DNA of 64,000 nt from Oscillospiraceae bacterium (GCA_017452505.1 JAFTMI010000033.1:19776-83775); one strand, 5' to 3'. Positions 49,289-59,514 are shown, numbered from the stretch's first letter. Notes: generated by a model not told the origin, from the sequence alone. Program-made: numbers and translations.

Positions 49289-50275
49289 ATGGAACAAAAG
49301 GTATTGCGTTTCAGCACGGTGGTGATCGTGGTGGCGCTGATCCTGCGACTGCTGGGCAACGCCGGCCTGGACTTTGTCCTATCCCCCCAAGCGGCCTCCT
49401 GGATGTTCTTTTTGCAAACCGGGCGGCTCAGCAAGCCGGTAAACATAGAATCCACCGAGCCGACCAAAGACACAACCCCCACCGCTCCCCAAACAACGCC
49501 CGTGCCATCCCAGCCGGCATCTGTTTCAGTTCCCACCTTCTCCCCCGACGATGCCGCTGCCATCACCGTGAGCAGCGGATTTTCCTATCAGGCAGACCTG
49601 CCTGCACTGCTGACAAAGCCCCTTTCCTGGGACTTAAGCGGGAACGAGCCTACGGTGCTGATCATCCACTCACACACTACGGAAAGCTACAATAGCGGCG
49701 ACTATGTGGAAACCTCCCCCTATCACACCCTGGACGCAAACCACAATATGCTCTCCATCGGCAGCTATCTGGCAGATCTGCTGGAAAAAGGCGGCATTTC
49801 GGTGATTCACGATACTGCCGTTCACGACAATCCCTCCTACGACCTTTCTTACACCAACAGCCGCAGAAGTGTACAGGAGTATTTGAAACGCTACCCCTCC
49901 ATCCGTTTGGTGTTAGACCTGCACCGGGATTCTTACGAGGATGCCGCCGGCAACCAAGTTGCCCACACGGTATTTTCCCAAGGGGAAACCCTTGCGCCGC
50001 TGATGTTCGTGGTGGGCACGGACTACGGCGGACTCACCCATCCCCAATGGCAGGAGAATCTCTCCCTAGCGCTAAAATTGCAGACACAATTGGAATCCTT
50101 TTGCCCGGGCATTTGCCGAAACCTGAATTTACGAACCCAGCGATTCAACCAGGACCTTTCCGTGGGGTCGCTGCTCATTGAGGTGGGGGCATCGGGGAAT
50201 ACCCACGCCCAGGCTCTCAAAGCCGCAGAGGTGCTGGCAAAAGGCATTTTATCTTTAGCCCACGGAAGCAAATAA
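49289..50275 (+). CDS. spoIIP: Stage II sporulation protein P
   Basis: 328 residues. Amidase/endopeptidase that degrades peptidoglycan in the engulfment step, with SpoIID and SpoIIM. The N-terminal membrane span is at 8-24 (FSTVVIVVALILRLLG), then a Pro/Thr-rich linker. The catalytic domain has VLIIHSHTTESYN (zinc His/Glu), LDLHRDSYEDAAG and LLIEVGASGNTHAQA. The start at 49289 with AAAGGAGG upstream is well placed; the longer frame covers a repeat. Supports a spore-forming host. Confidence 0.92.
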   Translation: MEQKVLRFSTVVIVVALILRLLGNAGLDFVLSPQAASWMFFLQTGRLSKPVNIESTEPTKDTTPTAPQTTPVPSQPASVSVPTFSPDDAAAITVSSGFSYQADLPALLTKPLSWDLSGNEPTVLIIHSHTTESYNSGDYVETSPYHTLDANHNMLSIGSYLADLLEKGGISVIHDTAVHDNPSYDLSYTNSRRSVQEYLKRYPSIRLVLDLHRDSYEDAAGNQVAHTVFSQGETLAPLMFVVGTDYGGLTHPQWQENLSLALKLQTQLESFCPGICRNLNLRTQRFNQDLSVGSLLIEVGASGNTHAQALKAAEVLAKGILSLAHGSK

Positions 50276-50303
50276 AAAAGGAACGGCAAAGCCGTTCCTT
50301 TTA
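50274..50303. terminator. Shared terminator between spoIIP and rqcH
   Basis: AAAAAGGAACGGC / GCCGTTCCTTTTA; it serves both converging genes. Confidence 0.8.
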
Positions 50304-52040
50304 TTTCTTTTCTGCATTCAATGGGTCTACCACAATATCCGGGTAGGGGTTGACGATGACTGTTCTATGGGAGTGATAGATTACCATACCGGGTTTTCTG
50401 TCCGGGGTCTTCTTCACCATCTTCACAGTTACCACATCCACCGGCACATTCTGTCCGCCGGCGGTTTCCGCGTAATGGGCCGCAAGCTGAGCCGCCTGGG
50501 TGATAGTATCGTCCGGGGGCGTTGTGCCACCGCAGGAGATGATCACATGGCTGCCGTGGACCTTGGATGCGTGCAGCCAAATATCATCCTTCCGGGCCGC
50601 CTTAAAGGTCAGTTCATCATTTTGGGCGTTGTTCCGGCCCACATAAATAGGATAGCCGTCAGTGGATTCAAAGCGCATAGGGGGCAGCTTGCCGGTTTTC
50701 ATTTTCCGCTTGCCGGCGTCCTGCTTCACATAGCCGCCCTCCTGCAAGTCCCGGCGGATCTCTTCCAATTCCGCCTCGGTCTGTGCCCGGTTCAGCTCGT
50801 CTAAGACACTTTCCAAATAGGCAAGCTCCTGGGCGCCCAGTTCCAGCTGCCGGGTCAATTCCTTTTCGGCGGTCTTCATACGGGCATAGTCCTTATAGTA
50901 CTTGGCCGCATTCTGCTGGGGTGACAGCAAAGGCGACAAAGCAACCTGTATTTCCGCCATATTCTCATCGTAAAAGTCCTGGACGGTCACAGTGGTCTGA
51001 CCTTTTTTGATAAGGTGCAAGTTGGCGGTGAGGATATCCCCCAACTGGCGCAGCCGTTCCCGTTCCAGGCTTTCCGCGCGCTCTTTTTCCTGGATGGCCA
51101 TTTTCTTGGTCAGCCGCTGGCAGAGATTCTGCACGGTCTTCCGCAGACCCTGGCTCTTCTGCCGCATGGCGTCCTTCCGGTCTCTAAGGGTATAAAACCC
51201 GTCCAGCAGGCTGCCGAAGGATTCTTTTTCCACGCAGCCGCCGTACTGGCGAATGGGGCAGAACGCAAACTGCTTGGGGCTTCCGTCGGCTGTGGTATAG
51301 AGATAGGGCGCAGGGTGGTGCAAATGCTCGTGGAAGAACAGTTCCACTTTCTCCGCCACAGCGGGAATATCCAATTCCTCTATCCGGGCATCGGTCTCGC
51401 CGGCAGCAAACAAGGCTGCCTCCCGGCACACCAAGGGGGAAAGGCCGCCGAAATTGTCCATCAACCGGTCGCAGAGCAGATCCGCGCCGGGTCTCAGCAA
51501 GATTTCAGCGAAATCCTTGCAGGTTGCGGGGTTTTCCTTTTCGATGGGATTGGGGTTTTGGTAGTACATACCCGGCAGAGCAGGCCGGGCCGCTTCGTCC
51601 AGGCCCACCCGGCGCAGGCAGTCGATGATCCGTCCGTCAGCGCCCAGCAGGTACAGATTGCAGGTCCTGCCCATCAGCTCGGCAACCAATTTCTTTTGCA
51701 CCGGATCGCCCATTTCGTCAATGCAGTCAAAGGTAAATTCCGCCCACCGCTCCATGGGGATCTGCCGGATCTCTGCCAGGCGGGCACCGGACAGGTGCTT
51801 GCGCAAAAGCATACAGAACATGGGCGGCTCCGGGGGATTCTCCGGGCTGCCCTCCGTCAAATGCAGCCGGGGGGCTGTGGGGTTCATACCGAACAGGAGC
51901 TTATAGCGTCCCTCCGGGGATTTCAGATGGAGAATCACTGTGTCCCGGCTGGGCTGGTGGACCTTCTCCACCCGGCCACCGGGAGTTTTCTCCCGGATCT
52001 CCGTCAGCACCGCTGACAGAAAAAAAGCATCAAAGGCCAT
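50301..52040 (-). CDS. rqcH: RqcH (NFACT) ribosome quality-control factor
   Basis: 579 residues. Recognises stalled 50S subunits and adds C-terminal Ala tails; also called fibronectin-binding-like protein. The NFACT-N domain begins MAFDAFFLSAVLTEIRE; a coiled coil lies at about 290-420, and the NFACT-R end has DDIWLHASKVHGSHVII with the DTITQAAQLAAHYA helix. It directly abuts mrnC (no gap), giving a translation-linked operon. Length as in the family. Confidence 0.92.
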   Translation of the reverse strand: MAFDAFFLSAVLTEIREKTPGGRVEKVHQPSRDTVILHLKSPEGRYKLLFGMNPTAPRLHLTEGSPENPPEPPMFCMLLRKHLSGARLAEIRQIPMERWAEFTFDCIDEMGDPVQKKLVAELMGRTCNLYLLGADGRIIDCLRRVGLDEAARPALPGMYYQNPNPIEKENPATCKDFAEILLRPGADLLCDRLMDNFGGLSPLVCREAALFAAGETDARIEELDIPAVAEKVELFFHEHLHHPAPYLYTTADGSPKQFAFCPIRQYGGCVEKESFGSLLDGFYTLRDRKDAMRQKSQGLRKTVQNLCQRLTKKMAIQEKERAESLERERLRQLGDILTANLHLIKKGQTTVTVQDFYDENMAEIQVALSPLLSPQQNAAKYYKDYARMKTAEKELTRQLELGAQELAYLESVLDELNRAQTEAELEEIRRDLQEGGYVKQDAGKRKMKTGKLPPMRFESTDGYPIYVGRNNAQNDELTFKAARKDDIWLHASKVHGSHVIISCGGTTPPDDTITQAAQLAAHYAETAGGQNVPVDVVTVKMVKKTPDRKPGMVIYHSHRTVIVNPYPDIVVDPLNAEKK

Positions 52041-52448
52041 TTATGCGTCCTCTTTCATCATAATCGCAAACAGTTCGTTCAGCCGCTCCGTACGGCCCAG
52101 CAGGTACAGTGCGCCAAACAGCGCCTCCAGGCCGGTGGCCTTGGCATACTCAATGCGGCTGGCGGATTTGGGAGCGGCGTGGGTATGGGCATTCTTGCCC
52201 CGGCGGAAAAAGCCCAATTCTTCTTCGGTAAGGAGGGGTTTGATCTTGTCGGCAAATGCCGCCTGGGTGGGGGCTTTCACCAAATGGACCGTATCCTTGT
52301 GGAGCTTCAGCACTGTCTGATCGCCCTTTTCGCATAAGTAAGCCCGGCACATCAGCTCATAGGCACCGTCGCCGATATGGGCAAGGCCCAAGCTGGAAAT
52401 GGTATTCACCTGCCGGACATCCCAATTCATCTGAAAATAGTTTTCCAC
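52041..52448 (-). CDS. mrnC: Mini-ribonuclease III
   Basis: About 135 residues. An RNase III catalytic domain without a dsRNA-binding domain; matures 23S rRNA. Motif LGLAHIGDGAYELMCR (Asp region) at about residue 20 and EALFGALYLLGR near the end. The GTG at 52448 is preferred: AAGGAG lies seven bases upstream, whereas the ATG at 52454 is only one base from it. The longer frame to 52580 has no ribosome-binding site. Co-transcribed with rqcH. Confidence 0.9.
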   Translation of the reverse strand: MENYFQMNWDVRQVNTISSLGLAHIGDGAYELMCRAYLCEKGDQTVLKLHKDTVHLVKAPTQAAFADKIKPLLTEEELGFFRRGKNAHTHAAPKSASRIEYAKATGLEALFGALYLLGRTERLNELFAIMMKEDA

Positions 52449-52506
52449 AGCCATTCTCCTTGTGTGTAATACCGGTATTATACCCGTTTCCGCCCCAAAT
52501 TGCAAC

Positions 52507-52811
52507 AAAAAAGCACCCAGGGGGCGGCGCACCATAGTGATAAAATGGTTTTGAACGGCCCCTTTTCCGCTTAACTTCACAAAAAATTCCCGAAATGCGT
52601 TAGCATTCCGGGAATTTTATTATTTGTTAATCAAAAAAATTACCACTTCAAAACTGCAAAGCACCTAAAAAGGATGGGGGTTTTCTTGAGATAAGGAAAA
52701 AACCGCAGAAATCCTTTGTGGATTGCGAGGATTTTTGACGCAAAATCGAGGAAATCCACGCCTTTTTAGGCAATTTATCACTGTGGTGCGCCGCCCCAAG
52801 GGGGTGCTTTT
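52507..52811. mobile_element. MITE-like element with long terminal inverted repeats
   Basis: 305 bases. The ends AAAAAAGCACCC and GGGTGCTTTT start inverted repeats of about 38 bases that stay paired through GGCGGCGCACCA and AGTGATAAA (about 33 of 38 match). Within, a second inverted pair CCTAAAAAGG (52662) / CCTTTTTAGG (52761) and a bidirectional terminator hairpin (52583-52618). No ORF. It fills the whole gap between mrnC and the phosphate gene; the right end nearly touches a stop codon. Confidence 0.7.
52583..52618. terminator. Hairpin inside the MITE-like element
   Basis: AAAATTCCCG / CGGGAATTTT with inner GAAATGC/GCATTCC; bidirectional terminator form. May end transcripts of the phosphate genes. 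Confidence 0.55.
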
Positions 52812-52813
52812 CA

Positions 52814-53434
52814 TTAGGAGTTCTTCATTACGATAGTCTCGATGCTGTCGCCTACGTGCTCGCAAGCGTCGGCGCACTTCTCCAAACGCTCGAAGATATC
52901 ACGCCAGAACATAACAACCAACGGCTCGGTGCTGAAATCCGCAGACTTCATAGTCGCCTCCAGGTACAGCTTGTCGCACTCCTCTTCCTTGTGGCTTAAG
53001 TTGATGATCTGCTCGTGGAGCTTCTTGGGCTTCTTGAAATTGGGCAGCTCCAGAAGCATTTCCTTCATCATTTGGCAGCACTCAACGATCATGCCGGCAA
53101 AGGCCACAGCCTCGGGCATCACAGAAGTAATGCGGTTAACATACATTCTCTGCAGCACCTCTTCGATGAAGTCAGCCACTTCGTCGATATTGGCACTGAT
53201 CTGAGCCATATCCTCACGGTCCATAGGTGTAACAAAGGCTCTTGCCAAAGCAGCGGTCATTTCGTGCTTCACGCCGTCAGCCTTGTGCTCCAAGGCATGC
53301 ATCTTCTCCAGCATTTCCTGGATGTTTGCGTAGTCATAGCTTTGCAGGCACTCCTGCAGATACTTGGCGGCATCGCAGCAGCAGTCAGCGGCAGCGATAA
53401 AGTTCTCATAATAGAAACGGTCAGCTTTTGCCAT
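52814..53434 (-). CDS. DUF47/PhoU-like regulator of Pit transport
   Basis: 206 residues, all helical. Two PhoU-like halves with the metal patterns EKMHALEHKAD (about 43) and EECDKL ... FERLEKCADACEHVGDSIE at the end. Such proteins sit next to Pit transporters and probably adjust their activity. The start at 53434 has AAGGAGGAC upstream. 13 bases after the pit gene. Confidence 0.88.
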   Translation of the reverse strand: MAKADRFYYENFIAAADCCCDAAKYLQECLQSYDYANIQEMLEKMHALEHKADGVKHEMTAALARAFVTPMDREDMAQISANIDEVADFIEEVLQRMYVNRITSVMPEAVAFAGMIVECCQMMKEMLLELPNFKKPKKLHEQIINLSHKEEECDKLYLEATMKSADFSTEPLVVMFWRDIFERLEKCADACEHVGDSIETIVMKNS

Positions 53435-53447
53435 TTTTATGTCCTCC

Positions 53448-54500
53448 TTAGAATATTGCAATAAACAGCTTGGTGATTAAGAAACTGATGAGGCCGCAGC
53501 CCGGGAAGGTCAGCACCCAGGTCAGGCACATTTCCTTCACAACACCCAGGTTGATCGCCTTGACACTCTTCACCGCGCCCACGCCCATAATGGCAGTGGT
53601 CTTTGCGTGGGTGGTGGAAACGGGCAGGCTCAGGAAAGAGCACAACAGCAGCGCAGAGGATGCAGACAAGTCAGCGGAGAAGCCCTGGTATTTTTCCAGC
53701 TTCACCATATCCATACCCACGGATTTGATGATCTTCTTGCCGCCGATGGCAGTGCCGGCGCACATGATCACAGCGCACAGCACCATGATCCAGGTCTGGG
53801 GCTGCATATCAGCAGGAATGGGCTGGCCCTGGGACATAAACAAACACAGGATCAGAATACCCATAAACTTTTGGCCGTCCTGAGCGCCGTGCATAAAGGC
53901 AGAGTAAGCTGCGCCGGCGATCTGGGCATATTTAAAAACAGGCTCGGTCTTCCGCCGTTCCACTTTTTGGAAAGCCAATGTTACCAGCTTGCACACGATC
54001 CAGCCAAGGCCAAAGCCCAGCACCACGGACACCACGATGCCGTACAGCACCTTCACCCATTCTGCCCCATTGACAGCTCCAAATCCGCCGCCCAGGGCGA
54101 TGGCAGAGCCGGTAAGGCCGGCGATCAGCGCATGGCTTTCACTGGTGGGAATGCCAAAGACAAAGGCTGCGGTAGCCCAGGTAACGATGGCAAACAGCGC
54201 CGCGCTCAAGGCAATAACCGCTTTATCCGGGTCATTGCCAAAGTCCACCATCTTGGTGATGGTTTCAGCAACCTTGGGGCTGAGCATGGTCATAATGTAC
54301 ACACCCAAAAAATTAAAGACAGCAGCCATCAAAATGGCAGCTCTTGCGGACATACACCGGGTTACCACGCAGGTTGCGATGGCGTTGGGGGCATCCGTCC
54401 AGCCATTGACCAAAATCACGCCCAAGGTCAGCGCAACAGCGATGAATAGCAGGGGATTTTCAGTCATCTGGGTCCAAAAGCCCAGTAATGATGTATCCAT
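53448..54500 (-). CDS. pit: Inorganic phosphate transporter, PiT family
   Basis: 350 residues, about 9 membrane spans. The repeated PiT signature is visible twice: GWTDAPNAIATCV near residue 38 and SLPVSTTHAKTT near 287 (GD/N-N and S-T-T-H type). Phosphate uptake driven by a cation gradient. The start at 54500 (MDTSLLGFW) has GAGGAT upstream; the longer frame lacks one. Followed by the DUF47 gene in one operon. Confidence 0.93.
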   Translation of the reverse strand: MDTSLLGFWTQMTENPLLFIAVALTLGVILVNGWTDAPNAIATCVVTRCMSARAAILMAAVFNFLGVYIMTMLSPKVAETITKMVDFGNDPDKAVIALSAALFAIVTWATAAFVFGIPTSESHALIAGLTGSAIALGGGFGAVNGAEWVKVLYGIVVSVVLGFGLGWIVCKLVTLAFQKVERRKTEPVFKYAQIAGAAYSAFMHGAQDGQKFMGILILCLFMSQGQPIPADMQPQTWIMVLCAVIMCAGTAIGGKKIIKSVGMDMVKLEKYQGFSADLSASSALLLCSFLSLPVSTTHAKTTAIMGVGAVKSVKAINLGVVKEMCLTWVLTFPGCGLISFLITKLFIAIF

Positions 54501-54637
54501 AAATATCCTCCAATCCTGGATAGTAAATAACAATTTGTTCCAATCTTCACCAATTACAATGGTATCACAGGGGTTGTCAACGGTCAAGACGATGTTTTGA
54601 CAATATTTTGCAGACTTTTTGAGCTTCGCATTCCGCA

Positions 54638-54666
54638 TTGACGGCAAGGGCATTATTTGGTATACT
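54638..54666 (+). promoter_or_regulatory. Promoter of trmB-mnmG
   Basis: TTGACG (54638-54643), 17 bases, TATACT (54661-54666), 38 bases before the trmB start. Confidence 0.7.
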
Positions 54667-54703
54667 ATACCTTGAAAATGCTTGAAAATGCGAGGTTTTT
54701 GTT

Positions 54704-55381
54704 ATGAGAATGCGCAGAATGAAGAATTTGGACAGCCGTATGGCTGCCACCGCTGCTTATCGGATTGAAAATCCTGCCGACCACAAGGGTATTTGGCGGG
54801 AGCTAAAGAAGGATTGTACCGCCCTTTGGGTGGAAGTCGGCTGCGGCAAGGGTAAGTTCACCGCCGAGACCGCTGAAGCCAATCCCAATGTGCTGCTGAT
54901 CGCTGTGGAGCGCTGCCGGGAGGCTATGGTGGTTGCCATGGAAAAGGCTCAGAATATGGGCCTTAAAAATGTGTTTTTTATCGATATGGATGTTGCTAAC
55001 ATTGAGGAAATTTTTGCCCCCGGTGAAATGGATCGGCTGTTTATCAACTTCCCCGACCCCTGGCCCCGGAAGAAAAACGGCAAGCGCCGGCTGACCCATC
55101 GGGGTTTCCTGGATAAGTACTGCCGCACCGTAAAAGAGGGCGGCGAGATCCACTTCAAGACCGACAATGCACCCCTGTTTGAATTCTCCCTGGAGGAGTT
55201 TGCCGCCTGCGGCCTGGAAGTGAAGAATCTCACCCGGAATCTCCACGAAAACGGCATTGTTGGCATTATGACCGGCTACGAAGAAAAGTTCCACGCTTTG
55301 GGTACACCCATCAACCGCTGCGAAGTGGTGTGCAAGCCCTTTGTGATGCCCAAGGAAGAAAAGAAAACCGACGAGGAATAA
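54704..55381 (+). CDS. trmB: tRNA (guanine-N7-)-methyltransferase
   Basis: 225 residues. Makes m7G46 in tRNA. SAM-binding WVEVGCGKGKF near residue 41, the INFPDPWPRKKNGKRRL signature near 113, and IHFKTDN near 150. The ATG follows GAGG at a distance of about eight. mnmG follows after six bases, so both tRNA-modification genes share a promoter. Confidence 0.94.
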   Translation: MRMRRMKNLDSRMAATAAYRIENPADHKGIWRELKKDCTALWVEVGCGKGKFTAETAEANPNVLLIAVERCREAMVVAMEKAQNMGLKNVFFIDMDVANIEEIFAPGEMDRLFINFPDPWPRKKNGKRRLTHRGFLDKYCRTVKEGGEIHFKTDNAPLFEFSLEEFAACGLEVKNLTRNLHENGIVGIMTGYEEKFHALGTPINRCEVVCKPFVMPKEEKKTDEE

Positions 55382-55387
55382 ATCTTT

Positions 55388-57259
55388 ATGAACACTTATC
55401 ACGCAGGTTCCTGCGATATTGCGGTGATCGGTGCAGGTCACGCGGGCATTGAGGCAGCTTTGGCTGCTGCCCGGCTGGGTCACAAAGTCATTCTGTTCAC
55501 CATCAATTTGGATGCCGTGGGCAATATGCCCTGCAATCCGGCCATCGGCGGCACAGGCAAGGGCCATTTGGTCCGGGAACTGGACGCTTTGGGCGGACAG
55601 ATGGGTCTTGCGGCGGATGCGGCCTGCATCCAGTACCGGATGCTGAACCGGGGTAAAGGCCCGGCTGTCCACTCCCTCCGGGCCCAGGGCGACCGGCGGA
55701 AATACCAGGAATATATGAAGCATACCCTGGAACTACAGGAAAATTTGGAGCTGAAACAAGCCCAAATCGTCGAAATTTACACAGAAAACAATGCCGTCAC
55801 CGGTGTGCGCACCAAGTTAGGCGCGATTTATGATGCCAGGGCTGTCATCATTGCCACCGGCACGTATCTTGACAGCACTGTGATCACCGGCGAGAGTGTG
55901 GAATCCGCCGGCCCGGACGGTATGCACGCATCTGTGGGTCTTGCTGACAATTTGCGAAGCCTGGGGCTTCCCTTGCGCCGGTTCAAGACCGGTACGCCCC
56001 CCCGTGTCAACCGCCGCAGTATTGATTTTTCCAAGATGGAGCTGCAGCCCGGTGATGAAGACCCGGAGCCTTTCTCTTTCCGCACTACCCATAAGCTGAA
56101 CAACCAGGCAGTTTGCCACTTGACTTACACCAACGCTGAAACCCATCGGATCATCAAGGAAAATCTCCACCGCAGCCCTATGTATGACGGAACGATCTCC
56201 GGTGTTGGCCCCCGGTATTGCCCCAGCATTGAAACCAAGATCGTCCGCTTTGCGGACAAAGAGCGGCATCAGCTGTTCATTGAGCCCTGCGGTTTGGACA
56301 CGGAGGAGATGTATATTCAAGGCTTTTCCTCTTCCCTGCCCGAAGATGTGCAGTTGAAAATGCTGCGCACCGTCACGGGCTTGGAGCACGCGGAAATGAT
56401 GCGCCCGGCTTACGCCATCGAATATGAGTGCATTGACCCCACGGCCTTGCTGCCCACCTTGGAATACAAGAAAATTTCGGGCCTTTACGGCGCAGGCCAG
56501 TTCAACGGTTCATCCGGTTACGAGGAAGCCGCTGTGCAGGGCTTGGTGGCCGGCATCAATGCGGCTTTGAAGCTGCAAGGCAAAGACCCTCTCATTCTCA
56601 CCCGGGACACCAGCTACATCGGCACGCTGATCGACGATTTGGTGACCAAGGGCACGGAAGAGCCTTACCGGATCATGACCAGCCGGTCTGAATACCGGCT
56701 GCTCCACCGGCAGGACAATGCTGACCGGCGTCTAACCCATATCGGCGCAGCGGTGGGACTTGTCCCGGCTGAGCAGCTTGCCAAAGTGGAAGAAAAATAC
56801 CGGGCCGTGGAGAAAGAAATCGCCCGGCTGGAGGCAAAAGGTGTTCCCGGATCTCCCGAGTTAAACGCAATGCTTGCTTTGCGGGAATCTACCCCGGTGG
56901 AAAATTCCGCCCGGCTGGCAGACCTGCTCCGCAGACCCCAGGTGACTTACGCGGACATTGCTCCCTTTGACCCTGAACGACCGGAACTCCCCCTTTCCGT
57001 AACCGAAGCGGTGGAAATTCAAGTGAAATATGCAGGCTATCTTGCCCGGCAAGAAAAGCAGGTAGCGGAATTCAAGAAAGAAGAATCCCGGCTGCTCCCG
57101 GCTGACATAGACTACGAATCCATCGCCGGTCTGCGCTTGGAGGCCCGGCAGAAGTTAAGCGAGATCCGTCCGGTATCCATCGGCCAGGCAGGCCGCATTT
57201 CCGGTGTCAGCCCGGCAGACATCGCCGTACTGCTCATCTATTTGGAACAACGGACATAA
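55388..57259 (+). CDS. mnmG: tRNA uridine-34 carboxymethylaminomethyl modification enzyme MnmG
   Basis: 623 residues. FAD-binding [16 protein letters not shown] at residues 10-26; family motifs [58 protein letters not shown] and the C-terminal helical domain up to [12 protein letters not shown]. Works with MnmE on the tRNA wobble uridine. Translation probably coupled to trmB. Confidence 0.95.
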   Translation: MNTYHAGSCDIAVIGAGHAGIEAALAAARLGHKVILFTINLDAVGNMPCNPAIGGTGKGHLVRELDALGGQMGLAADAACIQYRMLNRGKGPAVHSLRAQGDRRKYQEYMKHTLELQENLELKQAQIVEIYTENNAVTGVRTKLGAIYDARAVIIATGTYLDSTVITGESVESAGPDGMHASVGLADNLRSLGLPLRRFKTGTPPRVNRRSIDFSKMELQPGDEDPEPFSFRTTHKLNNQAVCHLTYTNAETHRIIKENLHRSPMYDGTISGVGPRYCPSIETKIVRFADKERHQLFIEPCGLDTEEMYIQGFSSSLPEDVQLKMLRTVTGLEHAEMMRPAYAIEYECIDPTALLPTLEYKKISGLYGAGQFNGSSGYEEAAVQGLVAGINAALKLQGKDPLILTRDTSYIGTLIDDLVTKGTEEPYRIMTSRSEYRLLHRQDNADRRLTHIGAAVGLVPAEQLAKVEEKYRAVEKEIARLEAKGVPGSPELNAMLALRESTPVENSARLADLLRRPQVTYADIAPFDPERPELPLSVTEAVEIQVKYAGYLARQEKQVAEFKKEESRLLPADIDYESIAGLRLEARQKLSEIRPVSIGQAGRISGVSPADIAVLLIYLEQRT

Positions 57260-57271
57260 CCAAAAATTATC

Positions 57272-57341
57272 CGTAGGGGCCGATGCCCACATCGGCCCTT
57301 TGAAAGTTTTACTTCGGGGCGATGTAGACATCGCCCCTACA
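57272..57341. repeat. Palindromic GTAGGGGC element, variant
   Basis: Starts CGTAGGGGCCGATG and ends CATCGCCCCTAC; two hairpins in a row (GGGCCGATG/CATCGGCCC and GGGGCGATGT/ACATCGCCCC). Related in style to the elements at 49163 and 62066. Confidence 0.65.
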
Positions 57342-57363
57342 TTCTTGCATTTTTAATATACGC

Positions 57364-57395
57364 AAAAGGAACGGTACTTTCGTACCGTTCCTTTT
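57364..57395. terminator. Shared terminator
   Basis: AAAAGGAACGGTAC / GTACCGTTCCTTTT perfect stem eight bases beyond the glycosidase stop; also faces mnmG. Confidence 0.8.
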
Positions 57396-57402
57396 GTGTA
57401 TG

Positions 57403-59514
57403 TTACAGAGAATTGGACTTGCGGAACTTGGGCAGCTCAAATTCCAGCTCGTAGTCGATCTGGCGCATCTTCCAGCGCAGAGCCTCCTCGTCACACAGGT
57501 AGTCCTGCATAGCTTCCCAGCCCAAACGGCTGTCAGCCTGCACCGCAGGAATGGTGTCCTCGGCGTTCTTCCGCTCGGCGATCAGCAGTGCCTCGATTTC
57601 GTCCAGCTTTTCGGCCGCCTTTTCCTTATCGCCGATGATGGACAGCTGCTGCAGCTTGATATAGAACTCCTTGATATTGATAACGGTAGTACAGGAGTTG
57701 ATCATAAAGGTGGTCAGCGCCTTCAGCTTCTCCATGCTGCGGTTCTCGTTTTCCACGGTCAAGAGGCTCTCCATACCCTCACGCAGCAGGGCGCGGCACT
57801 TGTTAAGCAGCTTCATTTCGTCATAGATACGTACACCGGGCAGGGAGTTACGGCCGGCAATATCCGGGGTGTACCAAGCCCAGTAGTACTGGTGGGCGCC
57901 AAGTCTGGTAACGGGCTTTCTGCCTCCGTTGGGCAGAGGCGTCAGACCCACCCGGGGATCCTGCATCCAGAAGGGGAAGGAGGGGCCGGTACGGAAACCG
58001 CCGTACTGGTCTTCGTTGGTAGCGGGATAGTAGGTGATGGCTTCGCTGAACTTGCGGAATGCCAGGTCTACTGCCGCCACATTCTCCTCGCCGTATTCCC
58101 GGGCGATGAGCTTCAGCAACCACTGCTCAGGAGTTGCGCCCTCGTAGGGGGTAAAGAACATAAACTTCTCCAGTTCCACCATAATGGAGGGATGGAAACC
58201 GTAGTGGATGTTCTCCAGAATGGACTTCAGACCCCACTTGTCAGCAGCCTCCACCAGACCCTGCCAACGCTTCATCCACTGGTAGGGCATAGGCTCATAG
58301 GGGATCATACCAAAGTCCCAGGTACGGGCAGATGCCTGTGCGTTTGCAGACAGGCGGATGCCGCGGCGCTTGCAGGCCTCCGCCTCGGAAACAAAGTACT
58401 TGCCGGGGCCGGCAAAGTTCAAAGAATAATCCACGCCATCCTGGACAGTATCACCCATCTGCCGCTGCTCGAACATATCCCAGGTAGCCTGGACAGTGAT
58501 GTCGGTAGGCAGGCGGTCGATGAGGGCGATTCGGTCTTCCTCGGGAGCGTAACCCCAGTTGTAGGTAGAGAACTGAAGCTGGATATTGGGACAGTGGCGC
58601 TTGGCGACCTTATGGATCAGCGCAATCCACTCAGCGTAGTCATAGCAGGGCCACCAACCGGGAGTGCACTTACCGGTGGGGATATTGTCCACAAAGTTCA
58701 TCAGGCGGGGCGCTTTGCCGGCCTTGGGATCCTTGCTGCAGAATTCCGTGGCTTCGCCAACCAGGCCAAAGGACTTAAATTTGGGACAGGCATCCAGCAG
58801 AGGGCCGTACAGATTTTCATAGAATTCCTCTGCACCGGGATCGTCCGGGTGGACATTGTGCTTGGCGTACAGGCCGAAGCTCAGGTCGATGCCGTACTTC
58901 TCTGCCCGTTCTGCCAAAGCATTGATATCAATGAAATTGTCGAAATGATCCTTGTTAGGACCGTTGAGCCACAGGGCGATGGTATCCATACCCATGTGGG
59001 CCATATGGGCAAAGGCCTCGTCGGTCCACTGGAACATACCGAAGGGGGACTGGGAGGTACGGCCCTCAAACACGGCCTTCCGGGCGATGACCTCCTGCTT
59101 CAGGTAAGGCGCACGGCGGATGCCCATCAAATCTTCCATAAAGTACAGGCCCTGGGCAACGCCACGGCTATCATAGCCTTCCAGCAGAATCGCGTCCTTC
59201 TCAATGGTGATCCGGTAGCCCATATAGCCGGAAGCTGCGCCGATGTTCTGATTCAGCACGATCTTCACGGTCTTTGCCCCGGGAACGGGATTCTTGGACA
59301 CCAGCACGGCAACGCCCATAGAGGTGTACATAAACTGCTCAAAATCACGGGCGCCCTGGGTCACGGTGGCATCTGCCATAGGAGGCAGCAGCACCACAGT
59401 GCCGTCGGTGAAGACAAAATCGTCTTCATTGGGGGTGCGCTTGGGATCGCGCAGATCGGGCTTGTGGATCTGCATCAGTTCCTTCTTAAACTCGTATCTT
59501 TTCTCGATGGTCAT
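57403..59514 (-). CDS. Hexosaminidase-superfamily glycosidase-like protein
   Basis: 703 residues, no signal peptide, so probably cytosolic. Residues 60-130 (VLVSKNPVPGAKTVKIVL, GYRITIEKDAILLEGYDSRGVAQGLYFMEDLM) match the small alpha/beta domain that precedes the catalytic barrel in GH20, GH67 and GH84 enzymes. The barrel part has MGMDTIALWLNG and YAEWIALIHKV; no classical Asp-Glu pair of GH20 could be fixed by eye. It is the last gene of an AraC-controlled operon with two creatininase-family enzymes; the likely substrate is an amino sugar or uronate glycan. Confidence 0.65.
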   Translation of the reverse strand: MTIEKRYEFKKELMQIHKPDLRDPKRTPNEDDFVFTDGTVVLLPPMADATVTQGARDFEQFMYTSMGVAVLVSKNPVPGAKTVKIVLNQNIGAASGYMGYRITIEKDAILLEGYDSRGVAQGLYFMEDLMGIRRAPYLKQEVIARKAVFEGRTSQSPFGMFQWTDEAFAHMAHMGMDTIALWLNGPNKDHFDNFIDINALAERAEKYGIDLSFGLYAKHNVHPDDPGAEEFYENLYGPLLDACPKFKSFGLVGEATEFCSKDPKAGKAPRLMNFVDNIPTGKCTPGWWPCYDYAEWIALIHKVAKRHCPNIQLQFSTYNWGYAPEEDRIALIDRLPTDITVQATWDMFEQRQMGDTVQDGVDYSLNFAGPGKYFVSEAEACKRRGIRLSANAQASARTWDFGMIPYEPMPYQWMKRWQGLVEAADKWGLKSILENIHYGFHPSIMVELEKFMFFTPYEGATPEQWLLKLIAREYGEENVAAVDLAFRKFSEAITYYPATNEDQYGGFRTGPSFPFWMQDPRVGLTPLPNGGRKPVTRLGAHQYYWAWYTPDIAGRNSLPGVRIYDEMKLLNKCRALLREGMESLLTVENENRSMEKLKALTTFMINSCTTVINIKEFYIKLQQLSIIGDKEKAAEKLDEIEALLIAERKNAEDTIPAVQADSRLGWEAMQDYLCDEEALRWKMRQIDYELEFELPKFRKSNSL

